A stretch of DNA of 64,000 bases from Rhodanobacteraceae bacterium ZG21-1 (GTDB lineage: Bacteria; Pseudomonadota; Gammaproteobacteria; Xanthomonadales; Rhodanobacteraceae): the NCBI GenBank assembly GCA_021390615.1, contig JAJEJU010000025.1, positions 434,001 through 498,000 of the forward strand. The letters run 5' to 3'. A program made the translations under genes and the position numbers. Shown piece after piece: positions 1-9,128 of this stretch (position 1 is the stretch's first letter; each line of letters begins with the position of its first letter). The notes beneath the pieces are model-generated. The model was not told the origin of the DNA. It saw nothing but the letters and a program-made list of their open reading frames with translations, and made no database searches.

Positions 1-456
1 CCTGATGGCAATGTGATGCTAACGGTGCGTAACCCGTGGGGAACTAACGTCGCCCCCGACCAGGGCGTCAATCAAAAAGACGCCGAAATTACCATTAACC
101 TGAAAGACGTTCTGCAGCATGACCATCTTTACAATATTGAGATCGGGCCATCACGCGAACAGACACAGAAAATAACGAACCAAACGGACAAGACGAATCA
201 GCAGCAACCGGAAAAGCAGCCGGATCAGCCGCACGCCAAGACCGGCGACCCGTACATGGACAAGCTGCTGGCGAGCATGGGCGATCCTACGGCCTTCAAG
301 CAAGCAATGACTGAACTTGCGGCGTCACCATCAGGACAAGCCTTCCACGCAGAAGGGCGCGCACAGTATCAAGAGATGCAGAACCAGCAACCGCAAGCAC
401 AGGTGACGCAGCAGCAGGCGCAACCGCAACAACAGGGTCCAGTACTGACGCGGTAG
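1..456 (+). CDS. C-terminal part of a calpain-like cysteine protease with Q-rich tail (partial, runs off the left edge)
   Basis: The frame is open from base 1, so the start lies outside the window and 151 residues are visible. Residues 8-14 read TVRNPWG, the pattern that carries the catalytic Asn of calpain (peptidase C2) domains, followed by about 40 residues typical of the end of that domain. The remainder is a low-complexity linker and a glutamine-rich C-terminus ending GPVLTR. Q-rich C-terminal tails also occur on Xanthomonadales type IV secretion effectors, but I cannot see the conserved motifs of the XVIPCD recognition domain, so that link is inference. The DNA is clearly less G+C-rich than the genes after 1051, suggesting recent transfer. 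The following lipoprotein starts 11 bases after the stop and is probably cotranscribed. The Cys and His of the triad would lie upstream of the window. Confidence 0.5.
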   Translation, partial: PDGNVMLTVRNPWGTNVAPDQGVNQKDAEITINLKDVLQHDHLYNIEIGPSREQTQKITNQTDKTNQQQPEKQPDQPHAKTGDPYMDKLLASMGDPTAFKQAMTELAASPSGQAFHAEGRAQYQEMQNQQPQAQVTQQQAQPQQQGPVLTR

Positions 457-467
457 GAGCCAAGGAC

Positions 468-953
468 ATGAAGAAAGCACCACGCGCACCTCATTTACTT
501 TTGCCGCTGATGCTCTTGCTATGTGCAAGCTGTATTGCATCCACCTCCAAGGACTCCAGCATGTTGATCGATAAGATTCCTGTCTCTCAGCTCTTTTCGC
601 CGCAAAGTCCGATCAGTGAGGCGCAGTATCCGGCTCAGCAAGCCGAGCTTGTCAAGACTTTGAATGATCAGTGGGGCGGGAAATATAAAGTCATTTCTCA
701 GCGCATTTATCTTTACCCGAGTACAGACGGCGTTCGTCCAAGTTGGCCCGTGGTGGATAGCTATATCAGCAATTACATTGCGACAACTCTGCATGGTCAC
801 CTTGAAACAACTAAAGTTACCAGCGCCGTTCCTGTCATGTCTGAGGTTTGGAAGGTCGGAACATTCCACACCGAGTGGGTCGCAATAGCCATGATTGACA
901 ATTTGCCAGATGGTAATGCGCTCGTAGGCTATTTCGAGGTTGAAAAGCCATAA
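468..953 (+). CDS. Small lipoprotein of unknown function, possible immunity partner of the upstream protease
   Basis: 161 residues. The N-terminus has two Lys/Arg residues, a leucine-rich hydrophobic stretch (about 10-19) and a lipobox-like LCASC around residues 18-22, so it is probably exported and lipidated at the Cys. The mature part (SKDSSM to FEVEKP) has no family I recognise. It starts 11 bases after the calpain-like gene, preceded by AGGAGCC, and shares its lower G+C content. A periplasmic lipoprotein directly downstream of a secreted-enzyme gene is the usual layout of Xanthomonadales T4SS effector/immunity pairs. The immunity role is inferred from position, not from homology. Confidence 0.6.
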   Translation: MKKAPRAPHLLLPLMLLLCASCIASTSKDSSMLIDKIPVSQLFSPQSPISEAQYPAQQAELVKTLNDQWGGKYKVISQRIYLYPSTDGVRPSWPVVDSYISNYIATTLHGHLETTKVTSAVPVMSEVWKVGTFHTEWVAIAMIDNLPDGNALVGYFEVEKP

Positions 954-1050
954 GAAACAAGAGGCGACCGCCTCTGCTAAGCTCTGCGCTCCAATGCATC
1001 AGGGACGATGTGGACGCGACTCCCTGGGCATCTCATCAGGGAGCTCACAG

Positions 1051-3210
1051 ATGAAACCGTACCGCCTTCTTGCGGCCGCCGTGCTGGCCGCCACGCTGGG
1101 CCTTGGCGCCTGCCACCATGACCAGTCCGCCGTCGGCGCGATCGACGACGCGTCGCTGCATCGCGCGCAGGACGCGCTGTCGCAACCGGCCTGGCTGCAC
1201 GACCACCTGCCCACCACTACCGTGGGCTATCTGCGCATCGCCTCGCCGTGGAGCCTGGCCGGCGCGGTGCCGAACGGCCGTCCGCTGGACGCGGTGATGG
1301 CCGGCGACGCGAACCTGAAGGCGATCGCCGCCCTGCGCGAGGCGATCGGCAAGGACAAGGTGCTGGCCGACGCCGGCGTCACGCCTTACCTACTGCCGCT
1401 GCTGGCCGACCTGCGCTCGCCGGCGGAAGCGGTGCTGATCGACCCGATCGGCACGCCGTCGCCCAACTCGCAGCTGCTGCTGACCATGCGTCTGGCGCAG
1501 AAGAACGCGGCCGAGCTCAACGCGCGCTTCGCCCAATTCAACGTGCCCGAGCTGAAGCTGGCCGCGCCGCTGGACGATCACGGCGACGGCCGCCTGAGCC
1601 AGGGCACGCCGCTGCATTTCGACGCCGACAGCGGCCGCCTGTTCGCCCTGGTCAGCCGCCAGCCCGGCGACGCCAGCCAGCTCGCCGGGGTGATCGCCGA
1701 GCTGAAGAACAGCAAGCCCGACAGCACCGTCGCCAAGGCCATCGCTGCGCAGGAACGGCAGATCGACCAGTCCGGCCAGGGCAACTTCGGCTGGATCAGC
1801 CTGCATGGCCTCGGCGGCCTCGCCGCCGGCGCGATTCCCAGCGAATCGGTGGGCACCCTGCCTGGCGACCTCACCGCCAAGGCCGAGAGCATCGCCTTCG
1901 GCTCGGGCACGGTCGACGGCCATGGGCGCATCAGCCTCATCGTGCACGCGCCGCAGGCGCGCCTGCTCGGCTATCTGGCGCCGAAGCAGTTCGCGCCGAA
2001 CTTCAAGGTCGCCGGCGTGCCGCGCTGGGTGATGAGCTTCGCCCTGCCCGGCGCCGAGCAGGTCAAGACTTTCGAGGACAACCTCGCGCTGGATTTCGGT
2101 GCGGACCGCGCCAAGACGCTGCGCCAGGCCGACGCCACGATGCAGCAGAAGCTGGGCTTCGGCCTGGCCGAGCTCAGCCGCTGGCTGGGACCGGAGCTGA
2201 TCGCCTTCCAGGACCAGGCCGGCAACTATGCCGCCGTGCGCGTCAGCGACCGCAAGGCCTTGTACGACCACCTGCAGACGCTGGCCCAGCGCCTGCACGG
2301 CAGCTATCGCACGCAGTCGATGGACGGCGCCGAGATCCATATCCTCGACCTGCCCAATGCCGCCATGCCGAGCGATGACGGCACCGATCCCTCGTCGCAT
2401 GCCTGGACCCAGCTGTTCGGCCGCCTGGGTTCGCATTTCTATTGGATCGAGGACGGCGACTTCCTGATCTTCGCCAAGGTGCCGCAGGCGCTGGCCGACC
2501 GCACCGCCGCGACGCTGGACACCCCGCTCGACGCCTGGCTGAAGACCCAGGGCTGGCAGGGCCCGCAGAACCTGCTCGGCTTCACCACCCAGTCGCTGGA
2601 CGCGCAGCGCGACGCCTACTACACCTACCTGCAGCTGCTGCAGATGCTGGGCGACCTGAGCGGCGGCTCGATCGACCTGGCGTCGCTGCCCGCCGCGCAC
2701 GGCCTGAACCTGCCCACGCAGGGCGTGCTGGGCATGAACATGGGCGCCACCGCCGACGACTTCTCGCTCGGCTTCAGCTACGAGCAGCAGCCGACCGAAC
2801 TGTTCACCAGCGGCGGCTCGATGGCGGCCGTGGCAGGCGTCGCCATCGCCGCGGCGGTCGCCGTTCCGGCCTATCAGGACTATACGGTGCGCTCCCAGGT
2901 CAGCGCCGCCATGGCCGAGGCCGCCCCGCTGCGCACCGCAGTGGCCATGTATCACGAAGAAAATGGCCGCTGGCCGAAAGACGCGCATCAGGCCGGCATC
3001 GACCAGACCACCGACAGCCCCTACGTGGACAGCGTGACGCTCGGCGCCGGCGGCGAAATCCGCGTGCACTTCAGCATCGCGGCAACGCCGGCGGCGAATC
3101 CCAAGCTGGACGACAAGACCCTGCTGCTCACTCCGCAGGGCGACAACTGGCGCTGCCATTCCGACGACATCGACGCCAAATACTTGCCGGCGAGCTGCCA
3201 GGAACCCTGA
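1051..3210 (+). CDS. Lipoprotein with a C-terminal type IV pilin-like domain
   Basis: 719 residues from the ATG at 1051, chosen because GGGAG lies just upstream and the product then begins with a clean lipoprotein signal (hydrophobic run, then GLGACHH with the Cys near residue 20). Residues about 25-585 are a large exported region of DUF3352-like character with no catalytic motif I recognise. From about residue 590 a hydrophobic Ala/Val segment runs into [20 protein letters not shown], the hallmark of the N-terminal helix of type IVa pilins, then a pilin-like head with two Cys near the end (WRCHS and PASCQ) that could form the pilin D-region disulfide. The prepilin leader and its GFTLIE-type cleavage site are absent, so this is not a normal pilin. 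An in-frame ATG at 940 would add 37 residues that destroy the signal and overlap the preceding gene. Confidence 0.75.
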   Translation: MKPYRLLAAAVLAATLGLGACHHDQSAVGAIDDASLHRAQDALSQPAWLHDHLPTTTVGYLRIASPWSLAGAVPNGRPLDAVMAGDANLKAIAALREAIGKDKVLADAGVTPYLLPLLADLRSPAEAVLIDPIGTPSPNSQLLLTMRLAQKNAAELNARFAQFNVPELKLAAPLDDHGDGRLSQGTPLHFDADSGRLFALVSRQPGDASQLAGVIAELKNSKPDSTVAKAIAAQERQIDQSGQGNFGWISLHGLGGLAAGAIPSESVGTLPGDLTAKAESIAFGSGTVDGHGRISLIVHAPQARLLGYLAPKQFAPNFKVAGVPRWVMSFALPGAEQVKTFEDNLALDFGADRAKTLRQADATMQQKLGFGLAELSRWLGPELIAFQDQAGNYAAVRVSDRKALYDHLQTLAQRLHGSYRTQSMDGAEIHILDLPNAAMPSDDGTDPSSHAWTQLFGRLGSHFYWIEDGDFLIFAKVPQALADRTAATLDTPLDAWLKTQGWQGPQNLLGFTTQSLDAQRDAYYTYLQLLQMLGDLSGGSIDLASLPAAHGLNLPTQGVLGMNMGATADDFSLGFSYEQQPTELFTSGGSMAAVAGVAIAAAVAVPAYQDYTVRSQVSAAMAEAAPLRTAVAMYHEENGRWPKDAHQAGIDQTTDSPYVDSVTLGAGGEIRVHFSIAATPAANPKLDDKTLLLTPQGDNWRCHSDDIDAKYLPASCQEP

Positions 3211-3223
3211 ACGAAGCCCCTCG

Positions 3224-3255
3224 CGCCGCCGCCTTCCCCGACAAGGCAGGCGGCG
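3224..3255 (+). terminator. Hairpin downstream of the pilin-like lipoprotein gene
   Basis: CGCCGCCGCCTT (3224-3235) pairs with AAGGCAGGCGGCG (3243-3255) with one bulged base and a 7-base loop. No T-run follows, so this may be a Rho-dependent or stabilising 3' hairpin. A second short hairpin, GCCAGGC/GCCTGGC at 3271-3290, follows. Confidence 0.45.
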
Positions 3256-3427
3256 TGGAGGGCGCCCGGCGCCAGGCTTCGATGCCTGGCCCAGGCCGCC
3301 GGGAATCCAGGCGCCACGCGGGTTTCGAGGCCATTGGCAGGGGCGGCGACGCACCGGCGGCCGGCCCCGGCGCCGTCACCCGGGCTGCACCGGGCGCGGC
3401 GCACGGGCAAGTTGTCATACAAGCCCG

Positions 3428-3433
3428 TATAAT
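3428..3433 (+). promoter_or_regulatory. Candidate -10 box upstream of typA
   Basis: A perfect TATAAT lies 62 bases before the typA start. The obvious TTGTCA at 3412-3417 is only 10 bases upstream, too close for a sigma-70 -35 box, so only the -10 element is proposed. Confidence 0.35.
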
Positions 3434-3495
3434 CGGCGGGTTCACCCCTCATGAAACCGTACGCGACGGCCCTCGCCGCTGTCCGAGCCGATCCC

Positions 3496-5325
3496 ATGTC
3501 CATCGAAAATCTGCGCAATATCGCCATCGTCGCCCACGTCGACCACGGCAAGACCACCCTCGTCGACCAGTTGCTCAAGCAATCGGGCACGCTCTCCGAG
3601 CGCACCGTGCTGGCCGAGCGCGTGATGGACTCCAACGACCAGGAAAAGGAACGCGGCATCACCATCCTGGCCAAGAACACCGCGATCACCTGGCGCGGCA
3701 ACCGCATCAACATCGTCGACACCCCCGGACACGCCGACTTCGGCGGCGAGGTGGAGCGCGTGCTGTCGATGGTCGACACCGTGCTGATCCTGGTCGACGC
3801 GATGGACGGCCCGATGCCGCAGACCCGCTTCGTGACCCAGAAGGCCTTCGCGATGGGCTTCAAGCCGATCGTGGTGGTCAACAAGATCGACCGCCCGGGC
3901 GCCCGCCCTGAATGGGTGGTCGAGCAGGTGTGGGATCTGTTCGATCGCCTCGGCGCCACGCCGGAGCAGATGGAATTCCCGATCGTCTACGCCTCGGCGC
4001 TGAACGGCTACGCCAGCCTCGACGACAGCGTGCGCGAAGGCGACATGACCCCGCTGTACCAGGCCATCATGGACCACGCGCCGAAGCCGGAAGTCGATCC
4101 GGACGGCCCGTTCCAGATGCGCATCAGCCAGCTCGACTACAACAACTTCGTCGGCGTGATTGGCATTGGCCGCATCCAGCGCGGCACCCTGAAGAAGAAC
4201 ATGCCGGTCGCGATCATCAACCGCGAAGGCAAGAAGCGCCAGGGCAAGGTGCTGCAGGTGCTGGGCTTCCTCGGCTTGGAGCGCATCGAGCAGGACAGCG
4301 CCGAGGCCGGCGACATCGTGGCCATCTCCGGCATCCAGGAGCTGACCATTTCCGACACGGTGACCGCGCTGGACGCGCCCGAGGCGCTGCCGGCGCTGAC
4401 CGTCGACGAGCCGACCATCAGCATGACCTTCCAGGTCAACAACTCGCCGTTCGCCGGCAACAAGGACCTCTCCGGCGGCAAGTTCCTCACCAGCCGCCAG
4501 CTGAAGGACCGCCTGGACCGCGAGCAGGTGCACAACGTGGCGCTGAAGGTGGAACAGGGCTCCGACGCCGACAAGTTCCTGGTCTCCGGCCGCGGCGAGC
4601 TGCATCTGTCGGTGCTGATCGAGAACATGCGCCGCGAGGGCTACGAGCTGGCCGTGTCGCGCCCGGAAGTCATCATCAAGGAGATCGACGGCCAGAAGAT
4701 GGAGCCGATCGAGCAGTTGGTGGTCGACGTGGAAGAAATCCACCAGGGCCCGGTGATGGAGCGCCTGGGCGTGCGCAAGGGCCAGCTGAAGAACATGGAG
4801 CCCGACGGCAAGGGCCGCGTGCGCCTCGAGTACATGATCCCGGCGCGCGGCCTGATCGGCTTCCAGAACCAGTTCAAGACCCTGACCCAGGGTTCGGGCC
4901 TGCTGTTCCACGTGTTCGACCACTACGGCCCGAAGGAAGAAGGCCAGATCGCCAAGCGCCTCAACGGCGTGATGATCGCCAACGCCGCCGGCACCACCCC
5001 CGCCTATTCGCTGGGGCCGCTGCAGGAACGCGGCAAGCTGTTCGCGGCGGAAGGCGACTCGGTCTACGAAGGCCAGCTGGTCGGCATCCACGCCAAGGAC
5101 AACGACCTCACCGTCAACGCGATCAAGCCCAAGCCGCTGACCAATATGCGCGCCTCCGGCAAGGACGATGCGATCCAGCTCACCCCGGCGACCAAGTTCT
5201 CGCTGGAGCAGGCGCTGGACTTCATCGACGACGACGAGCTGGTCGAAGTCACCCCGAAGGAAATCCGCCTGCGCAAGAAGCACCTCACCGAGAACGATCG
5301 CAAGAAGGCCTCGCGCGCCGGCTAA
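3496..5325 (+). CDS. typA: Ribosome-associated GTPase TypA/BipA
   Basis: 609 residues, the usual length for the family. TypA/BipA is a translational GTPase related to EF-G that assists 50S assembly and stress adaptation. Visible motifs are G1 AHVDHGKTT (13-21), the switch-I sequence ERGITI, G3 DTPGH (75-79), G4 NKID (129-132), then the EF-G-like domains and the family-specific C-terminal domain. I chose ATG 3496 ([12 protein letters not shown]) because known family members begin this way. An in-frame ATG at 3451 would add 15 residues. The gene is monocistronic: 240 bases of non-coding sequence separate it from the gene before, and a strong terminator follows. Confidence 0.97.
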   Translation: MSIENLRNIAIVAHVDHGKTTLVDQLLKQSGTLSERTVLAERVMDSNDQEKERGITILAKNTAITWRGNRINIVDTPGHADFGGEVERVLSMVDTVLILVDAMDGPMPQTRFVTQKAFAMGFKPIVVVNKIDRPGARPEWVVEQVWDLFDRLGATPEQMEFPIVYASALNGYASLDDSVREGDMTPLYQAIMDHAPKPEVDPDGPFQMRISQLDYNNFVGVIGIGRIQRGTLKKNMPVAIINREGKKRQGKVLQVLGFLGLERIEQDSAEAGDIVAISGIQELTISDTVTALDAPEALPALTVDEPTISMTFQVNNSPFAGNKDLSGGKFLTSRQLKDRLDREQVHNVALKVEQGSDADKFLVSGRGELHLSVLIENMRREGYELAVSRPEVIIKEIDGQKMEPIEQLVVDVEEIHQGPVMERLGVRKGQLKNMEPDGKGRVRLEYMIPARGLIGFQNQFKTLTQGSGLLFHVFDHYGPKEEGQIAKRLNGVMIANAAGTTPAYSLGPLQERGKLFAAEGDSVYEGQLVGIHAKDNDLTVNAIKPKPLTNMRASGKDDAIQLTPATKFSLEQALDFIDDDELVEVTPKEIRLRKKHLTENDRKKASRAG

Positions 5326-5355
5326 ACGCACGCTCCGGCCAACGCCGAAGCCACC

Positions 5356-5381
5356 AAGGCCGCCGCAAGGCGGCCTTTTTT
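5356..5381 (+). terminator. Rho-independent terminator of typA
   Basis: AAGGCCGCC (5356-5364), GCAA loop, GGCGGCCTT (5369-5377), then a run of six T to 5381. It is a textbook intrinsic terminator 30 bases after the typA stop. Confidence 0.93.
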
Positions 5382-5724
5382 ATGGCCATGGATGGCCGGT
5401 ATGCCGAAAATGCAGGAGCATTTTTCGGCAATGGCCATGGATGGCCTGCATGCCGAAAATGCAGGAGCCATTTTCGGCAATGGCCATGGATGGCCTGCAT
5501 GCCGAAAATGCAGGAGCATTTTTCGGCAATGGCCAGGGGACGGCCAGCACGCCGAAAGCGCAGGAGCAATCTTCGGCATAGGCCAAGGACCGCTCGCATA
5601 CCGAAAACGCAAGAGCAATTTCGGCGATGGCCAAGGGCAGCCGGCATCCCGACACCACAGCAGCCGTTTCGGCCAAGACCAGAGATGACCTGCACGCCGG
5701 AAGCGCGTGAGCAGCTATCAGCCA
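5382..5724. repeat. Tandem array of about seven 48-50 bp hairpin units, progressively degenerate
   Basis: Units start at 5382, 5431, 5480, 5529, 5579, 5627 and 5675. The first three are 49 bp and nearly identical; the rest diverge steadily. Each early unit begins ATGGCCATGGATGGCC and contains TGCCGAAAATGC ... GCATTTTTCGGCA, a 12-bp imperfect stem with a 4-5 base loop, so every unit can fold as a REP-like hairpin. Divergence rises with distance from the typA terminator. A further recognisable partial unit lies near 5799-5840. Short open frames cross the array on both strands, but they only restate the repeat and I do not call them genes. Confidence 0.85.
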
Positions 5725-5747
5725 GATCCCCGCGCAGCCAGCATGTC

Positions 5748-5782
5748 GGAACCCAGCGGCGACTTGGAACCCAGCGGCGACC
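5748..5782. repeat. 18-bp tandem duplication
   Basis: GGAACCCAGCGGCGACTT at 5748-5765 is followed directly by a second copy from 5766 that differs only at its last bases. It lies in the degenerate tail of the hairpin array and upstream of the siderophore operon promoter. Confidence 0.7.
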
Positions 5783-5892
5783 TTCGCCAACTGCCTCGGA
5801 TGGCCTGCATACCGGAAACCCGGCAGCGGCTTTCGACACAGCCGTGCCACCGCGCCGCCCGTCCCGATCCCCGCGCGATCCGCATCACGAAA

Positions 5893-5923
5893 TTGCGATG
5901 CCGGCAAATTTATGATTGATAAT
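5893..5923 (+). promoter_or_regulatory. Candidate sigma-70 promoter of the siderophore operon
   Basis: TTGCGA (5893-5898), a 19-base spacer and GATAAT (5918-5923). The spacer is long but the -10 box lies inside the Fur box, as expected for Fur repression. Confidence 0.4.
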
Positions 5924-5936
5924 GATTCTTATTAAC
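5918..5936 (+). promoter_or_regulatory. Fur box upstream of the siderophore operon
   Basis: GATAATGATTCTTATTAAC matches 15 of 19 positions of the classical Fur consensus, including the whole left half GATAATGAT. It ends 37 bases before the start of the first operon gene. It predicts repression under iron-replete conditions. Confidence 0.85.
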
Positions 5937-5973
5937 TGTATGGTGCGGCGCAACTTTCTGCGCCCTGCACGCC

Positions 5974-6702
5974 ATGCCTCGCTCGATCGGACTGCTCAAT
6001 TCGCTGCCCGCGCCGCTGCTGTGCGAGATGATCGGCCATGCCGGCTATGACTTCGTGGTGCTCGATCTGGAGCACCAGCTGGTATCGCCCGACCAGCTGC
6101 AGCATGCGATCCGCGCCTGCGAACTCGGCGGCTGCGCGCCCTGGGTGCGTGTACCCGAGGTCGACGCCAAGCTGATCGGCCGGGTGCTCGACGCCGGCGC
6201 GCGGGGCATCGTGATTTCCCGCCTGGAAAGCGCCGAGGAGGCCGCCCGCGCGGTCGCCGCGGCGCGCTTCCCGCCGCTGGGCCGGCGCGGCATCACCGGC
6301 GGCCGCGTCACCGGCTTCGGCAAGCTGCCGATCAACGACTACATCGAGCGCGCCAATCGCGACATCCACATCGCGCCGATGATCGAGAGCGCCGCAGGCA
6401 TCGCCGCGCTGCCGGAGATCCTCGCCGTGCCGGGCATCTCGCTGGTGATGGAGGGCGCGGCCGATCTGGCGCTCGACCTCGGCCTCGGCGTGCAGCCAAT
6501 GCACCCGGACGTCTGGACGTCCATACGGAAGATCGCCGAACACTGCCGGACCGCCGGCACGCCGTTCTGCGCCAATCCGCGCAACGACGAGCAGCGCGAC
6601 TACTGGCTTGCGCAGAACATCCAATGGCTGCTCGCCGGCGAGGACCGCGGCCTGCTGCAGGCAGCGCTGCGCAGCCATGTCGCCGCGCTGCGCAACGCAT
6701 GA
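5974..6702 (+). CDS. HpcH/HpaI-family aldolase, probable SbnG-like citrate synthase for siderophore assembly
   Basis: 242 residues with the HpcH/HpaI fold: VVLDLEHQ near residue 30, WVRVPE near 67, and the metal-ligand motifs PMIES (Glu about 138) and GAADLALDLG (Asp about 164). The family normally makes or cleaves 2-keto-3-deoxy acids. The member SbnG of the staphyloferrin B cluster instead condenses oxaloacetate and acetyl-CoA to citrate, giving a citrate supply independent of the TCA cycle. This gene is first in an operon that builds a citrate-based siderophore, directly under a Fur box, so the SbnG role is the most economical reading. It is inferred from context; an ordinary keto-acid aldolase cannot be excluded from sequence alone. 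Only 28 bases separate it from the receptor gene. Confidence 0.75.
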   Translation: MPRSIGLLNSLPAPLLCEMIGHAGYDFVVLDLEHQLVSPDQLQHAIRACELGGCAPWVRVPEVDAKLIGRVLDAGARGIVISRLESAEEAARAVAAARFPPLGRRGITGGRVTGFGKLPINDYIERANRDIHIAPMIESAAGIAALPEILAVPGISLVMEGAADLALDLGLGVQPMHPDVWTSIRKIAEHCRTAGTPFCANPRNDEQRDYWLAQNIQWLLAGEDRGLLQAALRSHVAALRNA

Positions 6703-6730
6703 ATTTCATACCATCCCGAGGGGCTTTTTA

Positions 6731-8857
6731 GTGAGTGGATCGACCCGCTTCAACCGTCTTGGCCTGGCCGTCAGCCTGGCCCTGGTCAGCCAGGCGCTGA
6801 TCAGCAGCCATGCCTACGCCGACGACAGCAACGACACCAGCAAGGCGCGCGAGCTGGACACCGTCGTGGTCAAGGGCAATGTGCTGGGCGCCTCCAAGGC
6901 GGAAGACGTGCACAGCTACGCCGGCAGCCGCCAGGTGATCAGCCGCGAGCAGCTCGCCGATGGCGCCAATCGCTCGCTGGACGACGCCTTGCAGCACGTG
7001 CCGGGAGTGAAGATCTTCGACGAGACCGGCACCGGCGTGCTGCCGCAGATCATGCTGCGCGGCCTGTACGAAAGCCGCAGCGGCCGCGCCCAGGTGCTGA
7101 TGGACGGCATTCCGCTGTCGCTGGCGCCGTACGGCCAGACCAGCCTGTCGCTGTTCCCGGTGACCATGAACCAGATCGACCGCATCGACATCGTGCGCGG
7201 CGGCGCCGCGGTGCAGTACGGCCCCAACAACGTCGGCGGCGTGATCAACCTGGTCAGCAAGCCGATCCCGGAAACCTGGACCACCACGATTGGCGAGCGG
7301 ATCACCGCGGGCGGCGCCGGCAAGTTTCTGCGCGACACTTCGATCAGCACCGGCGGCTACCTCAGCCCGAACTTCGGCATGCAGCTGGACGCCGACTGGA
7401 TCAAGGGCCAGTACTGGCGCGACCACAGCGATACCGACGTGAAGAACGTGCGCTGGCGCGCGGAGTGGTGGTTGGCCGACGACAAGCTGCTGAAGGCCAG
7501 CGTCGAGCGCTATGTCGCCAACATGGATCTGGCCGGCGCGCTGTCGGTGGCCGACTACGAGCAGAACCCGCGCCAGTCCACCCGCCCGCTCGACGCCTTC
7601 AGCGGACGCACCACGCGCACCTCGCTGATCTACCAGCAGGACTTGGGCGCGTGGGGCCCGTTCGACCAGTCGCAGTTCTCCTGGACCAACTATGACTGGC
7701 GCAGCAACCGCAACTTCGAGTTCGGCTCGCGCCTGCTGTCCAGCGAATCCTCGCGCCCCGACCTGCCGCCGCAGCTGGACAACAGCGGCCCGCGCAGCTT
7801 CAGCGTCTACGCCACCCAGCCGCAGCTCAACCTGCACATGGATTCGGGCGGGGTGAGCCAGCAGTGGGCGCTGGGCGTGCGCGCCGAACGCGAGCGCATC
7901 GGCTATCTCGCCGAGGCGACCGAACTGGACAACGGCGCCTACTCGCTGTTCCGCGACTGGCAGTTCCGCAACCGCGCCTTCGCCGCCTATGTCAGCGACG
8001 CGATCGGCTTCGACGACGACCGCCTGGTCGTCACGCCCGGCCTGCGCTACGAGCACCTGGACTCGGACTTCCTCGACCGCGTCAAGAACCAGAGCTACCA
8101 GAACAACATCCGCAACCTGCTGCCGGGGCTCACCGTGGGCTATCAGGCCAGCTCGCAGTGGTTCGTCTATGCCGATGCGCAGCGCTCGCTGCGCCCGCCG
8201 CAGGTCACCATGATCGTGTACGGCGCCAACCTCGAATCCGAGCTGGCCTGGAACTACGAAGTCGGCACGCGCTATCAGCCCAGCGAAGGGACCAGCATCA
8301 ACTTCGATCTCTACCGCATCGACTTCAACAACCAGATCCAATACAACAGCACCACCGCCAACTACTACAACATCGGCAAGACGCGTAACCAGGGCGCGGA
8401 AGTCCAGTTGAACTGGAGCCCGGCCGGACTGCGCGAGTTGAAGTTCGACCTCGGCTACGCCTATCTCGACGCCAGCCAGCGGTCGGGCGTGTACGCCGGC
8501 CTCAGAGTGCCGTACACCTCGCGCAACCAGTTCAACCTCGGCGCCACCTACGCGCTCGGGTCCGACACCGTGTTCGCGCTCAACGGCTACTACTTCAGCA
8601 GCGCCTACACCGACGCCGCGAACACCAAGACCGAGAACGCGATCGCCTCGATCGGCGAGCTGCCTTCCTACTGGGTCTGGAACGCGCAGGTCAGCCGCAC
8701 CCTGCTGCGCCGCGGCGACAGCGTGCTGAAGGGTTCTCTCGCGCTGAACAACATGTTCAACCGGCACTACTGGTACCGCGGCATCGACACCAGCCCCTGG
8801 GGCCGCGAGCCGGGGCCGGAACGCACCGCCACGCTCGGACTGGAGCTGAGCTTCTAG
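6731..8857 (+). CDS. TonB-dependent ferric-siderophore receptor (PvuA/XsuA-like)
   Basis: 708 residues from GTG 6731, chosen because GAGGGG lies 7 bases upstream and a signal peptide follows at once (cleavage probably after SSHAYA, near residue 31). A TonB-box-like ELDTVVVKG follows. The plug domain includes GVLPQIMLRGLYESRSGRAQ and the pattern IDIVRGGAAVQYGPNNVGGVINL, then a 22-strand-type barrel ending in Phe (LGLELSF). There is no FecA-type N-terminal signalling domain. Its place inside the pvs-like operon, after the Fur box, makes it the importer of the siderophore made here. Confidence 0.9.
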   Translation: MSGSTRFNRLGLAVSLALVSQALISSHAYADDSNDTSKARELDTVVVKGNVLGASKAEDVHSYAGSRQVISREQLADGANRSLDDALQHVPGVKIFDETGTGVLPQIMLRGLYESRSGRAQVLMDGIPLSLAPYGQTSLSLFPVTMNQIDRIDIVRGGAAVQYGPNNVGGVINLVSKPIPETWTTTIGERITAGGAGKFLRDTSISTGGYLSPNFGMQLDADWIKGQYWRDHSDTDVKNVRWRAEWWLADDKLLKASVERYVANMDLAGALSVADYEQNPRQSTRPLDAFSGRTTRTSLIYQQDLGAWGPFDQSQFSWTNYDWRSNRNFEFGSRLLSSESSRPDLPPQLDNSGPRSFSVYATQPQLNLHMDSGGVSQQWALGVRAERERIGYLAEATELDNGAYSLFRDWQFRNRAFAAYVSDAIGFDDDRLVVTPGLRYEHLDSDFLDRVKNQSYQNNIRNLLPGLTVGYQASSQWFVYADAQRSLRPPQVTMIVYGANLESELAWNYEVGTRYQPSEGTSINFDLYRIDFNNQIQYNSTTANYYNIGKTRNQGAEVQLNWSPAGLRELKFDLGYAYLDASQRSGVYAGLRVPYTSRNQFNLGATYALGSDTVFALNGYYFSSAYTDAANTKTENAIASIGELPSYWVWNAQVSRTLLRRGDSVLKGSLALNNMFNRHYWYRGIDTSPWGREPGPERTATLGLELSF

Positions 8858-9128
8858 CCGGGATTCGAAAGCCATACACCAGACGGCCACGGAAGGCCGG
8901 CCATGCATCGGCGCCACAAGCGCCGCACCGGATCCGCAGCTGCAGCGCAGGCGGAGGATGCCGGCGGACCTGCACGGCCGCGGACAGGCGACCGCGCGGC
9001 ACGGCGTCGCGATGGCATCCGCGTCGCGACGGTCCAACAGATGCAGCTCGTGTTTCATCGACATAGCGGCACTGCCGCCCGACGCCAAACCCGAACGTCT
9101 CATCTCGCAGCGGATACCAAGACCAGCC

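Noticed and set aside
1-456. Certain assignment as an X-Tfe type IV secretion effector
   Set aside because: Only the Q-rich tail agrees; the conserved XVIPCD motifs were not found in the visible part, so it is reported as a hypothesis only.
1390-3354. A 654-codon open frame antisense to the pilin-like lipoprotein gene
   Set aside because: High G+C DNA produces long antisense frames; the product is low-complexity Arg/Ala/Gly sequence and the plus-strand frame has a signal peptide and pilin domain.
3412-3433. TTGTCA plus TATAAT as a full typA promoter
   Set aside because: The spacer is only 10 bases, too short for sigma-70; only the -10 box is kept as a candidate.
3442-5331. A 629-codon open frame antisense to typA
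   Set aside because: It mirrors the codons of typA and is rich in His, Gln, Leu and Val without any domain; typA is unmistakable on the other strand.
5382-5724. CRISPR array
   Set aside because: The 49-bp units are contiguous, with no unique spacers; similarity falls off gradually, and each unit is a hairpin.
5285-5907. Protein-coding genes across the repeat array, both strands
   Set aside because: The open frames only translate the repeat; they have no ribosome-binding sites and overlap the typA terminator.
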